The position numbers and the translations under genes were made by a program. This document shows positions 1 through 5,135 of a stretch of DNA of 5,599 nucleotides, piece after piece. How positions within the stretch are numbered: position 1 is the first letter of the stretch; every line of letters begins with the position of its first letter. This DNA comes from an uncultured Desulfobulbaceae bacterium (GTDB lineage Bacteria; Desulfobacterota; Desulfobulbia; Desulfobulbales; BM004), in assembly GCA_947258675.1 (NCBI GenBank), contig CAMYJP010000152.1, forward strand, positions 1 through 5,599, in the 5' to 3' direction. The notes under the pieces are model-generated. The model saw nothing but the letters and a program-made list of their open reading frames with translations, searched no databases and was not told the origin of the DNA.

Positions 1-625
1 ATGCTGTTTATTAATAGACTGAATTATTGCGTGGTGTTCTTCGTTTAAATTTTTTAATTCACCCGCATGATCTTTTTTCAACCTATCGATTTCAGATTGC
101 GTGCTTTTTTGACCGCTGTCAAGATCAAATTTTAGGCTTTGAATAGTATCGTCGTGTTCTTTTTTCAGCTTCGATATCACATCTTTATGTGTGTGCTGTA
201 TTCCGGCTATTTCTTCTTTGGTTTTTGCGTTTGCTGCAATTTGCGCATTATTCTTTTGCTCTTCATGCTGTTTATTAATAGACTGAATTATTGCGTGGTG
301 TTCTTCGTTTAAATTTTTTAATTCACTTGCATGATCTTTTTTCAACCTATCGATTTCAGATTGCGCGTTATTTTGAGCACGGTCGAGATCAAATTTTAGG
401 CTTTGAATAGTATCGGCGTATTCTTTTTTCAGGTTTGATATCACTTCTTTATGTGTGTGCTGTATTCCGGCTATTTCTTCTTTGGTTTTGGCGTTTGCTG
501 CAATTTGCGCGTTATTCTTTTCCTCTTCATGCTGTTTATTAATAGACTGAATTATTGTGTGGTGTCCTTCGTTTAACCTTTTTAATTCACTTGCATGATC
601 TTTCTTCAACCCATCTTTTTCCGAT
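1..625 (-). repeat. 264-bp in-frame tandem repeat encoding 88-residue coiled-coil units
   Basis: Copies begin (plus-strand reading) with the same ATGCTGTTTATTAATAGACT at 1, 265 and 529, so the period is exactly 264 bp or 88 codons. Units 1-264 and 265-528 differ at about 17 positions by hand count (about 93-94% identity). The third copy is close from 529 to about 610 and then fades. At the protein level the weak match (SExDxLKKDH, LxxDLD) continues a little further, which is the ancestral edge of the array. Each unit holds two related halves: IIQSI/TIQSL recurs 40 residues apart, and NNAQ recurs 40/48 apart. 88 is eight 11-residue (hendecad) steps, so helix phase would be kept when units are gained or lost. 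The array continues past the left edge, so the copy number is unknown. Confidence 0.95.
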
Positions 626-1626
626 TTAACTATGTCTAAAGATTGGTCCAAATCTGAATTTAGCTTTTTTATGTTGTTTGCGTGTTCTTCTTCTTGATGT
701 TTTAAGGCATTTTGATTTTCTATTTTTAGCTTCTCAATTCTTGAATCGAATTGTTTTACTGATTCTTCAAAGGCTGCACTAATTCTGGTTGTTTCTGTTT
801 TTAAAGTGTCAATACTAAATAAGAGCTCTTTTTCTCTATCCTTAAACAGATCAAATTCCTTCTTAAAAGATTTTTCAAGATTTGCTAACTCTTTAAGACT
901 TTTCTCTTTGATGATTAGATCATTCTGAGCAGCATTAAGCTTATCTTGCAGATAGCTAATTTCTTTTTCTTTTTGGATCACTTCCTCACGGAGATTAACG
1001 AAATCGTTTGCAAATGGAGTACTTCTTGCAGCCTGTCGGGATTCATCCAGTTTAAGCTGTAATGAAATTATCTCTTTTTCTCGTTCGCGAAGTAACTCTA
1101 CATAATTATCACAAATCTCAGAATCTTCCTCAACTGACTGACTAACGGGCAAATCTTTTTGGTTTTGGTCAAACTGGTTATTGGGTATATCACTTGCATT
1201 CGGCTTTTCAGCTTTATCATATTGCCCTATTGGATCGTTATGACGTTTTCCCAGATTGATCAAATTATCCAGTTTTTGTAAAAAATCATCTTGCGAAATG
1301 TCCCTTTTTCGGAAATAGACATCAGGGTGGTATCTTTGCTTACTATGAAGTTCTATGTCAGACTTAGAAAGTAAATCTGTAATAAGGATGACAGGAATTT
1401 GGCTACCGCCAGCTTTTTTTGCTTTACAGCAAACCGCTAAGCCTGATTTGTCTGGGTTTTCAACTGCAACGAAAACGGCGTCCGGCTTGAGCCCTTTAAT
1501 CATATGGATACCATTTTCATCAGCTTTGACTCGCTTAATCTCAAAATCATAAGGTGCTAGAAATTTACGAATAATATCTATTGAGTTGCGGCCATCGTCG
1601 ATGACAAAAATCAGTCGATCAGCCAT
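1..1626 (-). CDS. FrzS-like pseudo-receiver plus long repetitive coiled-coil protein (C-terminus beyond window)
   Basis: The frame is open from ATG at 1626 to the left edge: 542 codons with no stop. GAAGGAG lies 7 bases upstream (1634-1640), which supports this start. Residues 1-128 read as a CheY-type receiver: beta-1 LIFVIDD with D10/D11, the PDAVFVAVENPDKSG segment, T83 in VILIT, and K107 in YFRK. The phosphoacceptor position is Ala54, so it should not be phosphorylated in the usual way. M. xanthus FrzS, a pole-localised protein of type IV pilus (S-) motility, also has Ala there. Residues 129-170 form a polar linker. From about 172 onward the protein is charged and heptad-like, including FVNLREEVIQKEKEISYL near 209-226, which recalls the start of the FrzS coiled coil. 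Residues 338-542 consist of 88-residue repeats. There is no signal peptide or membrane segment, so it is cytoplasmic. The pseudo-receiver/coiled-coil assignment is firm. Orthology to FrzS is inference, and other receiver-coiled-coil scaffolds are possible. Confidence 0.85.
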   Translation of the reverse strand, partial: MADRLIFVIDDGRNSIDIIRKFLAPYDFEIKRVKADENGIHMIKGLKPDAVFVAVENPDKSGLAVCCKAKKAGGSQIPVILITDLLSKSDIELHSKQRYHPDVYFRKRDISQDDFLQKLDNLINLGKRHNDPIGQYDKAEKPNASDIPNNQFDQNQKDLPVSQSVEEDSEICDNYVELLREREKEIISLQLKLDESRQAARSTPFANDFVNLREEVIQKEKEISYLQDKLNAAQNDLIIKEKSLKELANLEKSFKKEFDLFKDREKELLFSIDTLKTETTRISAAFEESVKQFDSRIEKLKIENQNALKHQEEEHANNIKKLNSDLDQSLDIVKSEKDGLKKDHASELKRLNEGHHTIIQSINKQHEEEKNNAQIAANAKTKEEIAGIQHTHKEVISNLKKEYADTIQSLKFDLDRAQNNAQSEIDRLKKDHASELKNLNEEHHAIIQSINKQHEEQKNNAQIAANAKTKEEIAGIQHTHKDVISKLKKEHDDTIQSLKFDLDSGQKSTQSEIDRLKKDHAGELKNLNEEHHAIIQSINKQH

Positions 1627-1666
1627 AAATTAGCTCCTTCGAAAACTTCTCTTTAATGTAAAACGC

Positions 1667-1695
1667 CCTATAAATTGCCGATTAGTTTCTTTTAA
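1667..1695 (-). promoter_or_regulatory. Candidate sigma-70-type promoter of the FrzS-like gene
   Basis: On the minus strand TTAAAA (1690-1695) and TATAGG (1667-1672) are separated by exactly 17 bases. Each matches the -35/-10 consensus at 4 of 6 positions. Transcription would start near 1660, giving a leader of about 34 bases containing the GAAGGAG site. The region is AT-rich and such matches arise by chance, so this is only a candidate. If real, the gene can be transcribed separately from the small upstream gene. Confidence 0.3.
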
Positions 1696-1762
1696 TAATT
1701 AGCTGATTTTAATTTAAGGAATAATAAAATGTTCGAAGAAGATCTAAAAAAAAGATTATTAA

Positions 1763-1981
1763 TTAGATCAGTTTTTGAATTACCCTATCAATGGCCTCCA
1801 ACTCTGACTGCTTTGATAGAAGATAACTTGGTATTTTTGCACGATATTTTTTACATGCTTTCAAAAGGATCTCTTTCTCAAAAGAGCTCAAATCTAAATG
1901 TAGCAATAAATTTGCTTTATCTAACGTATTCTTAGCGGTTGATTTTTTTATCTCAAAATCATTCTTCTGGGGGACGTACAT
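1763..1981 (-). CDS. Small hypothetical helical protein (72 aa)
   Basis: I do not recognise a family. The protein is charged and predicted helical. It has a short N-terminus (MYVPQKNDFEIKK), then a run with regular hydrophobic spacing (LLLHLDLSSFEKEILLKAC, KKYRAKIPSYLL, ELEAIDRVIQKLI) that looks like a compact three-helix domain. There is no signal peptide or membrane span. ATG at 1981 is the only possible upstream start, because an in-frame TGA lies 7 codons before it. The ribosome site is weak: GAGGG about 12 bases upstream. It ends 136 bp before the FrzS-like start on the same strand, so the two could be cotranscribed. An opposite-strand ORF (1729-1935) covers most of it and has a better ribosome site (AAGGA). 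I prefer the minus strand because its translation looks more like a folded protein, but the choice is not certain. Confidence 0.5.
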   Translation of the reverse strand: MYVPQKNDFEIKKSTAKNTLDKANLLLHLDLSSFEKEILLKACKKYRAKIPSYLLSKQSELEAIDRVIQKLI

Positions 1982-2440
1982 GTTAAATGTTTTCCCTCAA
2001 TTCTTATGTTTAAGTAATATGTGTAATAATCAACAGTAGCAAATTAATACGCTGTCCACCTTGTCACATAGATTGGGGAGGATAAAAATTTATCGCCGCC
2101 ACATCTCCATAAATTTCGAACTTGGCAACGTACTGTGATACAACAATTGAAATCAAAATCAGCGGGAATCGCAACAAACCAATTGAGCTTCGCTTATTAA
2201 AGCGAAAAATACCTAATTGTGTTTTAACGAAAACCCATCAGAATAATTAATTTGGTTTTACTCTTTAGATCATATCTCATTTAACGCTTGATTTTAATAG
2301 ATTGAGTTGATGTACGAAACCCTCCATAACCGGTGGGCTTAATCTAACCTATCAAAACCCGATCTTTTAGTTAATTCAGGAAAATCCACTAAAATTAGCG
2401 CCTGATTATGCTCTGCTATTACATTTCGCTTTTCGTTAAA
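1982..2440. other. Intergenic stretch with decayed-looking open fragments
   Basis: No complete gene was found. Two minus-strand fragments look protein-like but lack starts. The first is 2067-2237, 57 codons between TGA stops, with a hydrophobic patch (RFPLILISIVV) followed by KFEIYGDVAAINFYPPQSM. The second is 2342-2440, 33 codons directly in frame after the stop of the 282-aa gene. A perfect 7-bp stem with ATTA loop lies at 2189-2206 (TTCGCTT/AAGCGAA). It has no following T-run, so it is not a convincing terminator. A weaker 8-bp inverted repeat is at 2086-2093/2109-2116. The stretch may be an old deletion or insertion scar. Confidence 0.5.
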
Positions 2441-3289
2441 TTAAGGTGTTACTTTGCTATGTATGTTAGTTTTTGGAATGCTCCTCTTCCTTCCCTTAGG
2501 CGACTTATTTTCTGTTAACTGAAAATCCCTGTTCTTTTCTTCTTTCTGTTTGGGCGCAACAATTTGTTGCTTGCCTGCTTTCATCTCAGATTTTTTGTTA
2601 TGCAACGTGAATTGTTTGCGTTTTCGCGGAAGAATTTCAGTTCTTTCATTTGTACTTACAAGAAGCACTGGTGGTATGACATCTTCCATTTTTTTTTGGT
2701 TGTCAAAGAAGGCATTTCTTATATCACCTGCATGAATTGCCACCTCTTCCATATCCGCATTGCTCTTATTCTCCAATTCAGAAATCTTGTCAAGAATTTC
2801 TAAAATGATTCTATTAAGCGGATCGTCTTGCTCTTTTTCTTTGTCCAGGTGTTTGCCCATGGCGTTAAGGTTGGCAATCGTAAGTGGATAAATCCGATAT
2901 CCTTCTTTCGGTGAACTGTAGACCGACTGAAGAACCCCAAGTATTACAGAAAGATTTTTAGAATAAATTCCACCTTTATGCCACTTCGTCATCATGCCGA
3001 AAATTCGACTTACAATGAATGAATTAGGTTGCACTGAAGATAACAATAAAAAGGGATCTCTTTCACCGATGAGCGCATCAATAACCCAGTGGTTTTCAAT
3101 TTCGAGAATTTTTAAAAATAGGGGGCAGTTTTCAGGTGTAATACCTATCGTGCTGAGAAAACTGGAATAAGAAATTGCCGCCTCAACTGCCTCTGTCGTT
3201 CGGCATTGGAATATTCCCTGTAACAATCTATTTTCGATTTTAACGATCTGCTCTTTAGTCGAATTTTCCGTATATTCAGGATAGCTCAT
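2441..3289 (-). CDS. Hypothetical protein, tandem paralogue A with basic C-terminal tail (282 aa)
   Basis: The family is not recognised. AGGAGG (3295-3300) sits 5 bases before ATG 3289, a strong start. Residues 19-211 align with the upstream neighbour (28-221) at about 56% identity by hand count, with a single one-residue offset. Shared blocks are RTTE.VEA.ISY (30-41), PLFLK.LEIENHWV (56-69), DPFLLLS (78-84), GGIY (106-109), LGVLQ..YSSP (117-127), GKHL (145-148) and IRNAFFDN (190-197). The core looks soluble and mostly helical, with no signal peptide or membrane span. Unlike the paralogue, it carries a 64-residue tail (219-282) that is about 30% Lys/Arg with few acidic residues and probably disordered. 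The tail could bind nucleic acid or an acidic partner, which is inference. The gene follows paralogue B by 40 bp on the same strand and is probably cotranscribed with it. Confidence 0.85.
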   Translation of the reverse strand: MSYPEYTENSTKEQIVKIENRLLQGIFQCRTTEAVEAAISYSSFLSTIGITPENCPLFLKILEIENHWVIDALIGERDPFLLLSSVQPNSFIVSRIFGMMTKWHKGGIYSKNLSVILGVLQSVYSSPKEGYRIYPLTIANLNAMGKHLDKEKEQDDPLNRIILEILDKISELENKSNADMEEVAIHAGDIRNAFFDNQKKMEDVIPPVLLVSTNERTEILPRKRKQFTLHNKKSEMKAGKQQIVAPKQKEEKNRDFQLTENKSPKGRKRSIPKTNIHSKVTP

Positions 3290-3329
3290 TTTATCCTCCT
3301 AATTTATTATTTGTTTAAGTTCAAAAATT

Positions 3330-4046
3330 TTAATCAACAAAAAGGTAATTTGGTGGTACTTCGTCCTTACGATAATCTCCCTGGACAATAAGAACCTGAG
3401 GGATGATATCCTCCAACATCTTGGTATTGTCGAAAAAGGCGTTTCTGATTTTAAGAGCCTGTCTCGCCACTTGCTCCATGTTTTCATCAAACCGTAATCC
3501 TTCAAGACTACCAATCTTTTCAAGAATATCTAAAATGCATCTGTTTCTGGGCTCATCCTGTCCACTTTCTTTTTCCAAGTGCTTGCCGAGGTTGTCAATG
3601 TCGGAGATGGATATTTTGTAAATTTTATATCCGTCTCTCGGCGAGCTATAGGCATTTTGGAGGACACCCAATACGATGGCCAAGGTCTTCGGATAGATTC
3701 CTCCCGGTCGCCATCTGGTCTGCAAGCGAAAAGCTCTACAAACAAGGTAATAATTTGGGGGGATGGTTGATAATAGCAAGAAGGGGTCTTGTTTTCCAAT
3801 CAGTTCATCCAATACCCAATGATTCTCAATTTCTAACATCTTAAGGAAAAGCGGATAATTTTCAGAAGTTAAACCGGACATTCGGAGAAACCTCGCATAA
3901 CTGATACACGCTTCAACCGATTCTGTTGTGCGTGCTGCCATCAACTGATTAAGTATTCTGTTCTCAGTTTCTGTAGTTGGCTCCATATTCTCTGAAACGG
4001 GCACCATCGGCACGATCTTTTTTGGAACAGCTTCTTGTTTTTCCAT
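3330..4046 (-). CDS. Hypothetical protein, tandem paralogue B (238 aa)
   Basis: This is the first gene of the apparent two-gene unit. Its start ATG 4046 is preceded by AAGGA (4054-4058) at 7 bases. The family is not recognised. The N-terminal 27 residues (MEKQEAVPKKIVPMVPVSEN...) are polar and Pro-rich and are unrelated to those of paralogue A. Residues 28-221 match paralogue A: RTTESVEACISYARFL (39-54), PLFLKMLEIENHWVLDELIG (65-84), DPFLLLS, GGIYPK.LAIVLGVLQ, YSSPRDGY, GKHLEKE and IRNAFFDN (200-207). Invariant His/Trp (ENHW), Gly-Gly and Asp-Pro residues mark the likely functional core. No catalytic motif that I know is visible. It stops after PPNYLFVD, so the basic tail of paralogue A is missing. 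Divergence between the copies is spread evenly and both frames are intact, which points to two maintained, specialised copies and not a recent duplication. Confidence 0.85.
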   Translation of the reverse strand: MEKQEAVPKKIVPMVPVSENMEPTTETENRILNQLMAARTTESVEACISYARFLRMSGLTSENYPLFLKMLEIENHWVLDELIGKQDPFLLLSTIPPNYYLVCRAFRLQTRWRPGGIYPKTLAIVLGVLQNAYSSPRDGYKIYKISISDIDNLGKHLEKESGQDEPRNRCILDILEKIGSLEGLRFDENMEQVARQALKIRNAFFDNTKMLEDIIPQVLIVQGDYRKDEVPPNYLFVD

Positions 4047-4111
4047 AATACGTTCCTTTCACATTTTTATTTACAAAGTTGTTGTGATTTAGACAATTAT
4101 CACTTTTTTTA

Positions 4112-4145
4112 CTTTCACTATCTTTGAATTTTCGCCATCTTTGAA
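4112..4145 (-). repeat. Imperfect 17-bp tandem repeat upstream of the paralogue pair
   Basis: On the minus strand two adjacent 17-mers, TTCAAAGATGGCGAAAA (4129-4145) and TTCAAAGATAGTGAAAG (4112-4128), match at 14 of 17 positions. They lie 66-99 bases before the start of paralogue B. An overlapping inverted repeat, CTATCTTT/AAAGATAG (4118-4125 and 4145-4152), allows an 8-bp stem. The position and roughly 1.6-turn spacing fit an operator for a regulator bound as adjacent units. No regulator gene is in the window. No convincing -10/-35 pair was found nearby. Confidence 0.45.
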
Positions 4146-4152
4146 AAGATAG

Positions 4153-4437
4153 GAGATGATGATTAATCTTAAAATTTTAAGGGTAATTAACTCAATTGGT
4201 TCTTAAAACTTTGCGATACCCTTATTAATCAATTTGAATTCGTCTTCTTAATTCAAATTTATATCGGTATTTTTAAAATAAACTTTAGAAATGTTAAGCA
4301 AAATATATACCGAAATTCAGAATTCAATAAACGCTTAAAATTCAAGTCGTTATTTTGATATTTAATATTGGTTCTTGGTAATTCGACAATAAAATGAATG
4401 ATAATAGTCAAAAATATGTCGATTTAACTGATTATAT
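4153..4437. other. AT-rich non-coding stretch with several inverted repeats
   Basis: No gene was found on either strand. Inverted repeats are TCGACA/TGTCGA (4383-4388, 4417-4422), TCGGTAT/ATACCGA (4264-4270, 4307-4313) and a perfect 10-bp pair at 4231-4259. On the minus strand these lie immediately 3' of a TnpB-like C-terminal scrap, where IS200/IS605-type elements carry their right end and omega RNA. That reading is speculative because AT-rich DNA produces such pairs easily. The stretch could equally be the long 5' region of the paralogue operon. Confidence 0.4.
4231..4259. repeat. Perfect 10-bp inverted repeat, 9-base loop
   Basis: AATTTGAATT (4231-4240) pairs with AATTCAAATT (4250-4259) around the loop CGTCTTCTT. 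The stem is nearly all A/T and has no adjoining T-tract, so it is a poor terminator. It could be a regulator site or part of a mobile-element end. Confidence 0.5.
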
Positions 4438-4494
4438 TTAATTTTTCATAATTTCTGAGGTTATATTTGCTGCCGCATTGGCATCATTATGATC
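4438..4494 (-). pseudogene. TnpB-like (IS605 OrfB) C-terminal remnant
   Basis: Minus-strand codons from 4494 to the TAA at 4438 read DHNDANAAANITSEIMKN. The core DANAAANI fits the D.NAA.NI signature that closes the RuvC-III motif and zinc-ribbon end of TnpB proteins, the RNA-guided nucleases encoded by IS200/IS605 and IS607 elements. Only 18 codons survive. Upstream in frame is a stop, and the sequence becomes the end of an IS3-like element at 4490-4495, so that insertion probably cut the gene. G+C is higher here than in the flanking A/T-rich DNA. The call rests on one short motif; chance is possible but unlikely. Confidence 0.55.
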
Positions 4495-4514
4495 TGGTCA
4501 AGAAAAAATAGACA
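4490..4514. repeat. Probable terminal inverted repeat of an IS3-like element
   Basis: TGATCTGGTCAAGAAAAAAT followed by AGACA has the form of IS3-family ends, which begin TG and close with (A/G)GACA. The true tip may be 4490 or 4495 (TGGTCAAG...). It sits 5 bp outside the stop of the transposase remnant, as is usual for the right end of this family. The partner repeat is not in the window. Confidence 0.5.
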
Positions 4515-4519
4515 CTCAG

Positions 4520-4573
4520 TTAAGCGACTTTTGCCTTAGAAAATTTTTTCTCATAAGCACTTGGGGACATATG
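4520..4573 (-). pseudogene. IS3-like transposase (OrfB) C-terminal remnant
   Basis: Minus-strand codons read HMSPSAYEKKFSKAKVA and then TAA (4520-4522). IS3-family OrfB integrases commonly end with a MSP..YE segment after an RPH motif; here DRPH immediately precedes MSPSAYE. About 17 codons remain. Upstream the sequence changes into the left flank of the RAYT element (GGGGACGGTCAT, 4574-4585), so that element probably inserted here and removed the rest. The catalytic DDE core is absent, so this is a non-functional scar. Confidence 0.5.
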
Positions 4574-4630
4574 GGGACGGTCATGAAAAATTGCATATCT
4601 AATTGATTGTAAGTATGATATGAGTAAAGG

Positions 4631-5098
4631 ATGCCACGTAAAGCCTGCATAGATGCCCCGGTGCATTGCACCATATCATCTGCCGTGGAATAGAGCGGCG
4701 TAAGATATTTAACGATGATGCCGATCGGCATAATTTTTTTGGAACGTCTTGGAACCATTTTAAAGGAGACCTCAACGCCTTGTTACGGTTGGGCGCTGAT
4801 ACCGAATCATTTTCATCTGATATTGCGAACCGGTAAAGTACCCATCTCCACCGTCATGCGTCGGCTATTAACCGGGTATGCCGTCAGCTTCAATCGTCGC
4901 CATCGCCGATACGGGCATTTGTTTCAAAATCGTTTCAAATCCATATTATGCCAGGAAGATCCCTACCTGAAGGAACTGGTGAGTTATATTCACCTGAATC
5001 CGTTGCGTGCTAAGATAGTTGTCGATCTTAAAGAACTGGCGAAATATCCTTACAGCGGCCACAGCGCCATTAAGGGAAAAAAGGGGTCAGATCTTTGA
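4631..5098 (+). pseudogene. REP-associated tyrosine transposase (Y1/HUH family), frameshifted and 3'-truncated
   Basis: RAYTs are HUH single-strand transposases related to IS200 TnpA. ATG 4631 begins MPRKACIDAP, then one base is missing near 4660 (CCCCGGT where CCCCGGGT is expected), giving an in-frame TAG at 4691. Shifting frame restores GALHHIICRGIERRKIFNDD. One extra T in the T7 run at 4734-4740 returns to the original frame at FLERLGTILKE. From there the frame is open. It has ALIPNHFHLILRTG with both metal-binding His (4808-4810, 4814-4816), RRHRRYGHLFQNRF, and YIHLNPLRA, whose Tyr (4985-4987) sits where the catalytic Tyr of E. coli TnpA-REP lies. The family motif ends at GKK. The last codons (GSDL, stop 5096-5098) come from the next element, so the C-terminal part is lost. 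Catalytic residues survive, but the frameshifts and truncation make it a pseudogene. Confidence 0.85.
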
Positions 5099-5135
5099 TA
5101 TTGACAAAATGGAAATACTATGCCTATAAGGCGTC
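5083..5135 (+). mobile_element. Left end and leader of the second RAYT element
   Basis: GGGGTCAGATCTTTGATATT starts directly after the GKK codons of RAYT 1, where that family's protein should continue. The sequence up to ATG 5136 has no coding match to RAYT 1. A small hairpin, GCCT-ATA-AGGC, lies at 5122-5132 just before the start and includes the AAGG that would serve as ribosome site. The exact junction is inferred from loss of similarity to RAYT 1 as I remember the family; no target duplication can be seen. Confidence 0.4.

Noticed and set aside
1..625. CRISPR-like or intergenic repeat array
   Set aside because: The period is 264 bp without spacers and the array is in frame within a long coding region, so it is a protein repeat.
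1355..1552. Plus-strand 65-codon ORF
   Set aside because: Antisense shadow of the receiver domain of the FrzS-like gene, which is open through the whole region.
1729..1935. Plus-strand 68-codon ORF with a good AAGGA ribosome site
   Set aside because: It overlaps the minus-strand 72-codon ORF almost fully. Beyond its first dozen codons the translation looks like an antisense shadow and it has no neighbour on its strand. It is kept only as the alternative to the minus-strand call.
2189..2206. 7-bp hairpin as a transcription terminator
   Set aside because: No T-run follows on either strand, and it lies about 235 bp beyond the nearest stop codon.
3299..3799. Several ORFs of 63-89 codons on both strands within the paralogue B gene
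   Set aside because: They overlap a gene whose protein is conserved with its neighbour paralogue; the other frames show no conservation.
4068..4096. TTGTCT-N17-TAAATA as promoter of paralogue B
   Set aside because: Weak -10 match, and the implied transcript would start only about 15 bases before the start codon, leaving too little leader for the ribosome site.
4734..4740. Programmed frameshifting at the T7 run in RAYT 1
   Set aside because: The frame before it also needs a second, unrelated shift at 4660. RAYTs are not known to use programmed frameshifting, and a decayed gene explains both.
4516..4758. Minus-strand 80-codon ORF
   Set aside because: Most of it is antisense to the RAYT 1 N-terminal region. 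Its last part lies in the wrong frame for the IS3-like MSPSAYE remnant.
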